Shown here one piece after another: positions 40,343 through 48,714 of a DNA stretch of 54,203 bases (position 1 is the first letter of the stretch; every line of letters starts with the position of its first letter). Made by a program: the position numbers and the translations under genes. The DNA lies in the NCBI RefSeq assembly GCF_004327355.1, contig NZ_QJUM01000038.1:1-54203 (forward strand), read 5' to 3'. The notes beneath the pieces are model-generated. The model was not told where the DNA came from, did no database searches, and saw only the letters and a list, made by a program, of their open reading frames with translations. This DNA is from Phytopseudomonas dryadis (lineage in GTDB: Bacteria > Pseudomonadota > Gammaproteobacteria > Pseudomonadales > Pseudomonadaceae).

Positions 40343-43300
40343 GACGCCTCCTGCGCGGGGGCGGGCGCTTGCCGGCGACGCTGGATCAGGTAGTGGTCCA
40401 GGGTCAGGTACACCACCGGCGTGGTGAGCAGGGTCAGCAACTGGCTGAACAGCAGGCCGCCGACCACCGCCACGCCCAGCGGCTCGCGCAGTTCGGCGCC
40501 GGTGCCGAAGGCGAGCATCAGCGGTACGGCGCCGAACATCGCCGCCAGGGTGGTCATCAGGATCGGCCTAAAACGCGCCATGCAGGCCTGGTGGATGGCC
40601 TCGCGCGGGGCCAGGCCCTGGCGCTGGGCCTGCAGGGCGAAGTCGACCAGCAGGATGCCGTTCTTCTTGACGATGCCGATCAGCAGGATCAGCCCGATCA
40701 GCGCCATGATGGAAAAATCCAGGCCCCACAGCCAGAGCAGCAGCAGGGCGCCGATGCCGGCCGAGGGAATGGTCGAGAGGATGGTCAGCGGGTGCACGAA
40801 GCTCTCGTAGAGCACGCCGAGAATGATGTACACCGCCACCAGGGCGGCGAGGATCAGCAGCGGCTGCGAGGCCAGGGTCTGCTGGAAAGCCTGGGCGGCG
40901 CCGCTGAAACGCCCGCTGATGCTGGCCGGCATGCCAATGTCGCGCTCGATCTGGCGCAGCACCGCCACCGCGTCGCCCAGGGCCACGCCGGCGGCCAGGT
41001 TGAACGACAGGTTGGCCGACGGCAGCATGCCGCTGTGGTTGATGCTCACCGGCGCCGGCTGCTGCGCCTGCACGCTGGCGAAGGTGCTCAGCGGCACCAG
41101 TTGCCCGGTGGTCGGCGAGCGCAACTGGAACAGCTCCAGGCTCTGCACCCGCTGACGCTGGCTGCTGCTCAGCTCGAGTACCACCTGATACTGGTTGGCA
41201 GCGGTCTGGATCTCGTTGATGCGGCGTTGGCCGAAAGCGTCGTAGAGGGCGTCGTCGACATCGCTGGCGGAAAAGCCGTAGCGCGCCGCCGCATCGCGAT
41301 CGATGCGTATCGGCGTCACCGAGGCATCGAACTGCAGGTCGTTGTTGACGTCGCGAAACAGTGGATGGGCCTGCAGCCGTTCGGTCAGCTGCGGCGTCCA
41401 GACGGCCAGTTCCTCCAGCGAGCGGCTGCGCAGCACGTACTGGTACTGGGCACGCGAGGCGCGCGAGCCGAGGTTGATGTCCTGGGCCGCGCGCAGGGTC
41501 ACCCGCAGGTCGGGAATGGCGGCGAACTGCGGACGCAGGCGGTCGATGATCTGCTCCACCGTGGCGTCGCGGTCGTCGGGATCGCTGAGCACCACGGCCA
41601 TGCCGCCGACGCTGTAGCTGCCGTCGTTGCCGATGTCGGCGTTGAAGGCGATCACGTCCGGATCGTTGCGCAGGATCTCCACCAACTGACGGTTCTTGGC
41701 GCGCATGGCCTCATAGGAAATGTCCGCCGAAGCCTGCACCGTGCCGTTCATGAAACCGGTGTCCTGCAGCGGGAAGAAGCCCTTGGGCATCAGGGCGAAA
41801 CCGCCCACGCTGATGACGATGCAGGCGAAGAACACGCTCAGCGTGCTGCGCGGGTGATCCAGCGCCCACACCAGCGCGCGCTCGTAGCCGCGCAGCACCC
41901 GGCCCATCACCGGGCCTGGGCCGGTGTGGGCCGGTAGCGGGCGCATGAACAGCGCGGCCAGGGCCGGCGCCAGGGTCAGGCAGATCACCACGGAAATCAG
42001 GATGGCCGAGGTGGCGGCCAGGGCGAACTCGCGGAACAGCCGGCCGACGTAGCCACTCATGAAGAACAGCGGAATGAACACCGCCACCAGCGACAGGCTG
42101 ATGGAGACCACGGTGAAGCCGATCTCGCGCACCCCGTCGAGCGCCGCCTGCATGCGCCCGGCGCCACGCTCGAGGTGGCGGTGGATGTTCTCCACCACGA
42201 CGATGGCGTCGTCGACGATGAAGCCCACCGCGACGATGATCGCCACCAGGGTCAGGTTGTTCAGCGACAGGCCGAACAGCAGCATGGCGGCGCAGGCGCC
42301 GATCACCGAGGTGGCCAGCACCGAGAACACTACCAGGGTCGCCGACCACTGACGCAGGAACAACGCCATGATGCCGATCACCAGGCCCACGGCGATCAGC
42401 AGGGTCAGCTCCGCTTCGTGCAACGACGCGCGGATGGTGCGGGTGCGATCATTGAGCACCTTGACCTCGAGGTCGGCCGGCAGGCCTGCGGTGAGCTCGG
42501 GCAGGGCCGCGGTCACGGCTTCGGCGGTGGCCACGATGTTGGCGCCGGGCTGACGGCGTATGACCACCGCCACCCCCGGCTGGCCATTCGGCGTGGCCTG
42601 GGTATAGGCGTTTTCGGCACCGGCCACGACGCTGGCCACGTCGCCCAGGCGCACCGGCGCGCCGCCGCGATAAGCGACGATCAGTTCGGCATAGTCGCCG
42701 GGCTCGAACAACTGGCCGTTGCTGTCCAGGGTCGACAGGCGATGCTCGCCGACCAGCGCGCCGGTGGGCCGGTTGCCGCTGGCACGCTGCACCGCCGCGC
42801 GCACGTCGGCCAGGGTGACGCCGGCCGCCACCAGCGCCTCGGGCCGGGCCTGGATGCGGATCGCCGGCCGCTGCAGACCGTTGAGGCGGATCATGCCGAC
42901 GCCCTCGATCTGGCTCAGTTGGCGGGCGATGGCGGATTCGGCGAGGTCGCTGACCTCGAAGGGCGAGAGCGTGGGCGAGGTCACCGCGAGAATCAGGATC
43001 GGCGTATCCGCCGGGTTGATCTTGCGCCACACCGGCAGTTCCGGCAGATCGTCCGGCAACCGCGACGACGCGGCGTTGATCGCCGCCTGGACTTCCTGGG
43101 CGGCGGCGTCGATGTCCTTGTCCAGATTGAACTGCAGGATCAGCTCGACCCGGCCGAGGGAACTGGTGGAAGTCATGTCGTCGACGCCGGGAATCGCGCT
43201 GAACTGCACCTCGAGCGGGGTGGCCACCGCCGACGCCATGGTTTCGGCGCTGGCGCCGGGCATCTGCGCGGTCACTTCGATGGTCGGCGCGTCCACCTCC

Positions 43301-43422
43301 GGCAGCGGCGCCACCGGCAGGCGGATGAAGGCGATCACCCCGCAGAGCACCAGGGCCAGGGACAGCAGCACGATGCCGATGGGGTGGCCGATGCACAGCG
43401 CGTAGAAACCGCGCGGCTGCAT
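40339..43422 (-). CDS. RND efflux pump inner-membrane transporter
   Basis: A 1027-residue HAE1/HAE-type RND transporter. Twelve membrane segments are expected. The TM4 proton-relay signature VGFIVDDAIVVVENIHRHLE is intact, as are N-terminal RLPVAPLPEVDAPTIEV and ALIGLILLIGIVKKNGILLV. Overall it resembles MdtB/MdtC-like (MuxB/MuxC) transporters rather than MexB. It is encoded between its adaptor and outer-membrane factor with 4-base overlaps on both sides. Drug or metabolite specificity cannot be read from the sequence. Confidence 0.92.
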   Translation of the reverse strand: MQPRGFYALCIGHPIGIVLLSLALVLCGVIAFIRLPVAPLPEVDAPTIEVTAQMPGASAETMASAVATPLEVQFSAIPGVDDMTSTSSLGRVELILQFNLDKDIDAAAQEVQAAINAASSRLPDDLPELPVWRKINPADTPILILAVTSPTLSPFEVSDLAESAIARQLSQIEGVGMIRLNGLQRPAIRIQARPEALVAAGVTLADVRAAVQRASGNRPTGALVGEHRLSTLDSNGQLFEPGDYAELIVAYRGGAPVRLGDVASVVAGAENAYTQATPNGQPGVAVVIRRQPGANIVATAEAVTAALPELTAGLPADLEVKVLNDRTRTIRASLHEAELTLLIAVGLVIGIMALFLRQWSATLVVFSVLATSVIGACAAMLLFGLSLNNLTLVAIIVAVGFIVDDAIVVVENIHRHLERGAGRMQAALDGVREIGFTVVSISLSLVAVFIPLFFMSGYVGRLFREFALAATSAILISVVICLTLAPALAALFMRPLPAHTGPGPVMGRVLRGYERALVWALDHPRSTLSVFFACIVISVGGFALMPKGFFPLQDTGFMNGTVQASADISYEAMRAKNRQLVEILRNDPDVIAFNADIGNDGSYSVGGMAVVLSDPDDRDATVEQIIDRLRPQFAAIPDLRVTLRAAQDINLGSRASRAQYQYVLRSRSLEELAVWTPQLTERLQAHPLFRDVNNDLQFDASVTPIRIDRDAAARYGFSASDVDDALYDAFGQRRINEIQTAANQYQVVLELSSSQRQRVQSLELFQLRSPTTGQLVPLSTFASVQAQQPAPVSINHSGMLPSANLSFNLAAGVALGDAVAVLRQIERDIGMPASISGRFSGAAQAFQQTLASQPLLILAALVAVYIILGVLYESFVHPLTILSTIPSAGIGALLLLWLWGLDFSIMALIGLILLIGIVKKNGILLVDFALQAQRQGLAPREAIHQACMARFRPILMTTLAAMFGAVPLMLAFGTGAELREPLGVAVVGGLLFSQLLTLLTTPVVYLTLDHYLIQRRRQAPAPAQEAS

Positions 43423-44558
43423 CAGCCCGCTCCCCCGGCCAGGGCGGGCGCGGCGTCGGCGGCCCTGACCTCGACCCCCTCGCGCAAGCGCGACTGGCCA
43501 TCGATGACCACCTGATCACCCGCCTCGAGGCCTTCGACCACCGCCAGCGCATCGGTCTCATGCAGCACCTTCACCGCCACCGGCGCCGCCTTGCCGTCCT
43601 CGACCCGCCAGACGAAGGTGCCATCGGCGCGTTGACGAATCGCCTCCAGCGGCACCGACAGGACGTCGCGCAGGACGTCCGCCTGCAGGGTGACCACCAC
43701 CGACTGGTCCGGCCACAGGCGCTCGTCGGCGTTGTCGAACAGCGCCTTGACGCGGATGGTGCCGGTGTCCAGGGCGACGCGGTTGTCGATCAGCGCCAGC
43801 CGGCCATCGGCGATCGCCTCGCCGCCATCCTCACGGAAGGCCCGCACCAGGGCCTGTTCAGGCGCCGCGAGCATACGCTGCAACTCTCCCAGGCGGCGCT
43901 GCGGCAGGGTCGCCTCGATGTCGATGGGGTCGAGCTGCACCACGGACAGCAGGCTGGTGGCGTCGCCGGCCCGGACCAGGCTGCCGGCATCGACGTTGCG
44001 GATGCCCAGGCGGCCGTCGATGGGTGAATGGATGGTGGTATAGGACAACTGCACCTGGGCCGCCGCCACCGCGGCCTCGCGTGTCGCCAGGGTCGCCTGC
44101 AGACGCGCCACCAGGGCTTTCTGCTGGTCGAGGGTCTGCGCCGGCGCGGCGCGCTCGCGCACCAGGTTCTGGTAGCGCTCCAGGTCGAGGCGGGCGATAT
44201 CCAGTTCGGCGCGGGTCACGCCGCGTTCCGCGATGGCCTGGTTCAGGCTGGCGCGCAGGCTACGGTCGTCGATGCGCGCCAGCAGTTGCCCCTTGCGCAC
44301 CCGCTGCCCTTCGGCCACCGGCAATTCGACCAGGGTGCCGTCGACCTGGGCACGGATCTCGATGCTGCGCTGGGCGCGTACCCGGCCGAGGGTGCGCAAC
44401 AGCACCGCCACATCGCCGCGCGCCACCTCATGCAGCACCACGGGCACGGCGCTCGACACGCTGTCGGTAACGGGTTCGGCAGCGCGCAACCACCAGTAGG
44501 CCAGCGCGCCGAGCAATACGATCGGAACGATGAGCAGCGATGTTCGGGACAGGGACAT
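43422..44558 (-). CDS. RND efflux periplasmic adaptor (membrane fusion protein)
   Basis: A 378-residue adaptor with an N-terminal anchor helix (TSLLIVPIVLLGALAYWWLR). The lipoyl-type halves are VDGTLVELPVAEGQRVRKGQ and SPIDGRLGIRNVDAGSLVRA, separated by a coiled-coil hairpin (about residues 95-165). A beta-barrel and membrane-proximal domain follow. It is the first gene of the three-gene pump operon, divergent from the helicase gene. No local TetR or MarR regulator is present. Confidence 0.9.
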   Translation of the reverse strand: MSLSRTSLLIVPIVLLGALAYWWLRAAEPVTDSVSSAVPVVLHEVARGDVAVLLRTLGRVRAQRSIEIRAQVDGTLVELPVAEGQRVRKGQLLARIDDRSLRASLNQAIAERGVTRAELDIARLDLERYQNLVRERAAPAQTLDQQKALVARLQATLATREAAVAAAQVQLSYTTIHSPIDGRLGIRNVDAGSLVRAGDATSLLSVVQLDPIDIEATLPQRRLGELQRMLAAPEQALVRAFREDGGEAIADGRLALIDNRVALDTGTIRVKALFDNADERLWPDQSVVVTLQADVLRDVLSVPLEAIRQRADGTFVWRVEDGKAAPVAVKVLHETDALAVVEGLEAGDQVVIDGQSRLREGVEVRAADAAPALAGGAG

Positions 44559-44794
44559 GCCGTTTCTTCAAAGTGGGTGAACGGGTCGTACGTGGCCGGC
44601 GGTCGCGGAACACCGGCTGACGCTCGAAAGCATAACGTTGTAGCGGATTTCGCCCGTGATTTCGCCCTGGATTTGCCTAATTTACATAACCATGCGTTAC
44701 AAAACCGTATCGCCAGCGCTTCAGCCGGTGACACCCGGCGCTGTCAGGGCGTACAGTCGCGAGCTGAAAAGGCCAGGCACTCCACAGGCAGACG

Positions 44795-47518
44795 ATGCAA
44801 GAACGGCATACGGAAGACGTACGGATCGGGCAACTGCTCGCCTTCTACCGCAGCGCCTACCTGGCCGACAGCCGCGACCTGAACCTCGACGACCTCGGCA
44901 AACTGCCAAGCGAGCGCTGGGCCTGGCTCGACGGCCGCGAGGAGCTGGCCAGCGGTGCCTTGCCGCTGCTGGCCCTGGCCCCCGGCATCGGCGCCGAACT
45001 GGAGCGTCAGCAGCGCCTCTACCAACGCGAGCTGCAACTGGTCTATGGCGTGCTGCCGGTGTGCGGCCGCCTGGTCACTGGCGATGGCCCCTCCACGCCA
45101 TTCTGCGCGCCCCTGGTTTACTACGAGGCGAGCCTGAGCAACGGCAGCGAAGGCGATGCCCACCTGCTGTCCATCGACACCGGCCAGCCGCAGGCCAACT
45201 GGCGGCTGTTGCGACAACTGCTGCGCGAGGACGGCGACGCCACGCTCGATGACCTGCCCCTGGCGGATGCGCCCATCGACGCCGTGGTCCTGGGCGACCT
45301 GCTCGCCTGGGTCGAACGCCATACCCGGGTTTCCGAGGTGCTGGCGGCGGCCGCCTTCCCGGCTCTGGAAAACGCCGAGTCGCTGGCCAAGGCGCTGCGC
45401 CGTCGCAGCCTGTCGTTGCGCGCCGGCGCCGCGGTCGCCCTGGTGCCCCGTGGCAGCGGCAGCCGTGGCATCACCCACGAATTGCAGCTGTTGCAGGAGG
45501 CCGACCAATGGTCGCCGCCGCTGCGCCAGTTGCTCGGCGCGCCGGCCACCGCCGCGACCCAGGGCGACAGCACGCCCCACGCCCTGCCCGCGCAACTCAG
45601 CGCGGCGCAGTGCCGGGCCCTGGCCAATGCCGCCCGCTACCCGCTGAGCCAGATAGCCGGCCCGCCGGGCACGGGCAAGAGCTACACCCTGGCGGCGCTG
45701 GCGCTGGATCGCTACCTGCATGGCGAAAGCGTCCTGCTGGTCAGCCGCAGCGAGCAGGCGGTGCGGGTCATCGCGCAGAAACTCAGCGACGATTTCGGCC
45801 TGCGCGACGCGGTGCTGGAAGGTTCCGGTCGCAGCCTGCAACAGAACCTGCGCGAGCGCCTGGGCAGCCTGCTGCAGGGCGAGCTGGAGAACGTCGAGCC
45901 AGGCACGGAAGAGCGGCAGAAGACCGCCCTGCGCGGCCTGATCCAGGAGGAACAGCGCCTGGCCACCGCCCTGCGCGTGCGCAGTGAGCGGGCGCTGCGC
46001 TGGAGCCGCCTGATTCTGCGCGCCGAACGCGGCGCCCTGGGCTTCTGGCGCCGCCACCTGCTGCTGCCCTGGGTACGGCGACGCATCCGTGGCAGCGTAC
46101 GGCCCTGGGTGCTGCTCGATGAACTGCGCGAGTGCCAGCAACGCCGCGAACGGCTCAGCCGCGATTACCTCAATATCCGCCGCAACGCACAACTGCAGCA
46201 CCTGCTGAGCAACGACCGGCAACTGTTCGTGCACTACAACCAGGCGATCCGGGCACGCCAGTCACAGCGCCAGCTGGCGCTGTTCGAAGACATCGACCCG
46301 GCGCGCCTGCTCGCCGCCTTTCCCATCTGGGTGATGACCCTGGACGAGCTGCACCGCCTGCTGCCGCTGCGTGCCGGTCTGTTCGACGTGATGGTCATGG
46401 ACGAAGCCAGCCAGTGCGATATCGCCTCGGCGCTGCCCGCCTTCCAGCGCTGCCGCCGTGCGGTGATCAGCGGCGACGCGCGCCAGCTGCGCCACCTGTC
46501 GTTTCTCGCGCGCAGCCGCGAAGAGCAGTTGCTGCAGCGCGCCGGCCTGGACCCGGCGCAGCGCGAGCAATGGAGCTACCGCGACAACAGCGTGCTCGAC
46601 CTGGCCGGCCTGCACCTGGCCAGCCAGACCGCGCTGACCTTTCTCGACGAACACTTCCGCAGCCGCCCGGCGCTGATCCGCTTCAGCAACGAGCAGTTCT
46701 ACGAACGCCGTCTGCGGGTGATGAAGGAGCGTCCGCAACTGATCCGCTGCGACAGCCTGCAGTTGCAGCGCCTGCACGGCGAGCGCGGCGCCAATGGCGT
46801 CAACCAGGCCGAAGTGCAGCGTGTCCTGGAGCTGATCGACGAGCACCTGGAACGCTACGCCGACAGCCCGGTGAAACCCGCCATCGGCGTGCTGTCACCG
46901 TTTCGCGACCAGGTCGAAGCCATCCGCCAGCGCGTGGCCCGGCTCGACCTGCGGCAACTGCGCGAATTCCGTCTGCTGGTGGACACACCCTACGGCTTCC
47001 AGGGCGAGGAGCGCGACCTGATGATCATCAGCTTCGCCATCGATGCCCGCGCCTCCCAGGCCGCCATCTACCTGAACCGCCAGGATATGTTCAACGTCGC
47101 CGTCACCCGCGCCCGCGAGCGCCAGGTGCTGCTGTTCAGCGGTGACGAACGCCAGCTCGCTGCCGAGCACCTGCTGCGCCGCTACCTGGAAAGCATCGAC
47201 CGCGACGCCCCGGCGCCTCCTCCCAGCGTCGAGCAGGACGCCTTCGAGCGCTCGCTGTGCAGCGCCCTGCAGGCCGAGGGCGTGCACACCTGGACGCGCT
47301 ACCCGCTGGCCGGCCTGCTGCTGGACGTGTTCTGCCAACGTGGCGACAAGTGCCTGGCCATCGACCTGATCGGTTTTCCCGGGGAAGGCGAAGGCTTCCT
47401 CGAAGTGGAACGCTACCGCGTACTGGCCCGCGCCGGCCTGGAAACCGTACCGCTGAGCTACGGCCTGTGGGTACAGGAACCGGAGCTGACCCTGCAGGCG
47501 CTGCTGCAGCGGCTCTGA
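44795..47518 (+). CDS. SF1 helicase with C-terminal nuclease-like domain
   Basis: A 907-residue superfamily 1 (DNA2/UPF1-like) helicase. Walker A is GPPGTGKSYT with Lys295, motif II is MVMDEASQCD, motif III is VISGDARQL, and the late motifs are PYGFQGEERDLMIISFAI and NVAVTRARERQVLLFSGD. Between motifs I and II lies a long helical insertion (about 380-510). After residue 800 a domain resembles the Vsr/DUF559 endonuclease-like fold (FERSLCSALQAEGVH, LLLDVF, LAIDLIGF, ERYRVLARAGLE). The N-terminal 250 residues are unassigned. It stands alone and is divergent from the efflux operon. The role could be DNA repair or defence; neither is shown. Confidence 0.82.
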   Translation: MQERHTEDVRIGQLLAFYRSAYLADSRDLNLDDLGKLPSERWAWLDGREELASGALPLLALAPGIGAELERQQRLYQRELQLVYGVLPVCGRLVTGDGPSTPFCAPLVYYEASLSNGSEGDAHLLSIDTGQPQANWRLLRQLLREDGDATLDDLPLADAPIDAVVLGDLLAWVERHTRVSEVLAAAAFPALENAESLAKALRRRSLSLRAGAAVALVPRGSGSRGITHELQLLQEADQWSPPLRQLLGAPATAATQGDSTPHALPAQLSAAQCRALANAARYPLSQIAGPPGTGKSYTLAALALDRYLHGESVLLVSRSEQAVRVIAQKLSDDFGLRDAVLEGSGRSLQQNLRERLGSLLQGELENVEPGTEERQKTALRGLIQEEQRLATALRVRSERALRWSRLILRAERGALGFWRRHLLLPWVRRRIRGSVRPWVLLDELRECQQRRERLSRDYLNIRRNAQLQHLLSNDRQLFVHYNQAIRARQSQRQLALFEDIDPARLLAAFPIWVMTLDELHRLLPLRAGLFDVMVMDEASQCDIASALPAFQRCRRAVISGDARQLRHLSFLARSREEQLLQRAGLDPAQREQWSYRDNSVLDLAGLHLASQTALTFLDEHFRSRPALIRFSNEQFYERRLRVMKERPQLIRCDSLQLQRLHGERGANGVNQAEVQRVLELIDEHLERYADSPVKPAIGVLSPFRDQVEAIRQRVARLDLRQLREFRLLVDTPYGFQGEERDLMIISFAIDARASQAAIYLNRQDMFNVAVTRARERQVLLFSGDERQLAAEHLLRRYLESIDRDAPAPPPSVEQDAFERSLCSALQAEGVHTWTRYPLAGLLLDVFCQRGDKCLAIDLIGFPGEGEGFLEVERYRVLARAGLETVPLSYGLWVQEPELTLQALLQRL

Positions 47519-47752
47519 TCGAACGATAGGGCTGACTGCGTGCTTCACTCCAGATCCTTCCAGGTCGTTCCACCCGGAAGCGAGAGTTCACTCCAGCAAC
47601 AGGCCTTGCCTGTTCGAACCATCCATTTTTCTCCGAATATATGCTGCTCAGCCTGGGTCGCCTCCACACAGGCAAATGTCGATGGATTCTCTTTCTGTGC
47701 AAAACCCGGGTGTTAGAGTAATTCCAATAACAGGCCCAACTGCAACGAGTCG

Positions 47753-48173
47753 ATGATGGATTTCAACCGTACAGAAGCCAAGATTACGGTGGCGAAGCTC
47801 ATCGAACTGGCCTATTCGACGGACAAGGGATTGATGACCCGGATAATGGCCAAGATTGGTCGTCGATCAGGAGGGCAATGCAGTGCTTTCTGGCTCAGCC
47901 GGAGTGTTGAGGTTCAGCGCATCCCCCGCATTGGCGAGTATCGGCATTCATCTGCAACGGATCTCGGTGAGTTTCGTGAACAGGGATGGCGGAAAGGTTG
48001 GATACAGTGCAACGTTCAACCTTGAAGTGATCAGCATCACTGTCATGGATGAATTCGATCTGGAGGCACTTATCACTGCCTGCTCCGGGCTGCTTTGCCA
48101 AGCAGCCAGGGTAATGAAGGGCCGCCACAAGGCTTATGAACGGGAACTCGAGCGAATCATGATGGGGCGGTGA
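47753..48173 (+). pseudogene. Hypothetical gene split by an apparent frameshift
   Basis: Two overlapping frames seem to be parts of one gene. The first (from 47753, MMDFNRTEAKITVAKLIELA...) reads well to about 47855. The second frame continues (VVDQEGNAVLSGSAGVLRFS...) to the stop at 48173. Removing one T near 47856 would join them into a protein of about 139 residues. The second part alone lacks a normal start (TTG at 47856) and ribosome-binding site. The stop is 1 bp before the lipoprotein ATG, so the pair looks co-translated. The base composition is less GC-rich than the surroundings. No family was recognised. A real single-base change or a sequencing error are both possible. Confidence 0.6.
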
Positions 48174-48174
48174 G

Positions 48175-48618
48175 ATGAAGACAGCGATTCTGTTCTGCCT
48201 GGTTTTCCTGGCGGCGTGCGCTTCATCCTCAGGTGCGGGGCGCACACTGTTCGAACTGTATGAGGATTACGTACAAGCAACCAATGCCGGGAATGTAGCC
48301 TTGCTGGCCCCCCGTTACTTCAGTCCCCGACTGATAGAGGGCAAGAATCTGGATTCGCCCGGGATCAAGAGCCAGCTCCTGTTCAAGGAGCGGATGGTCA
48401 CGATCCGCAACCACTTGGAACGCAAGATGCCTGCAGGCGGTTGTCTAACGATCAACGGTCATGACGAGGAACGCATGCCGATCGCCTTCGACATCGCTTA
48501 TAGCCGAGGCGACAACAGCTATCTGATCAGCCAGGTGGCTGTTTCCTACCTCAACGACGAGGCGGACTTCAGTGATACCGCCAGGTGTCCTGACGAACCG
48601 GACAGCACGGCGCATTGA
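48175..48618 (+). CDS. Small predicted lipoprotein of unknown function
   Basis: A 147-residue protein with a lipoprotein signal peptide (MKTAILFCLVFLAAC, lipobox LAAC, acylated Cys15). The mature part (TLFELYEDYVQATNAGNVAL and onward) resembles small periplasmic domains of unknown function. It starts directly after the frameshifted gene, suggesting a two-gene accessory unit of lower GC than its neighbours. No family was recognised. Confidence 0.7.
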   Translation: MKTAILFCLVFLAACASSSGAGRTLFELYEDYVQATNAGNVALLAPRYFSPRLIEGKNLDSPGIKSQLLFKERMVTIRNHLERKMPAGGCLTINGHDEERMPIAFDIAYSRGDNSYLISQVAVSYLNDEADFSDTARCPDEPDSTAH

Positions 48619-48714
48619 GTGCGGTAACACCCGGGTCAACCGTTCAAAGCCTTCGCGCGCGGCACAGCACCCCTCGGCTTCGGCGTCAGTGTAGCCTGTC
48701 GAACCACGCTCTTT

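Noticed and set aside
44243..44734. 163-residue minus-strand ORF beside the adaptor gene
   Set aside because: It overlaps the adaptor gene in another frame and has no recognisable motif.
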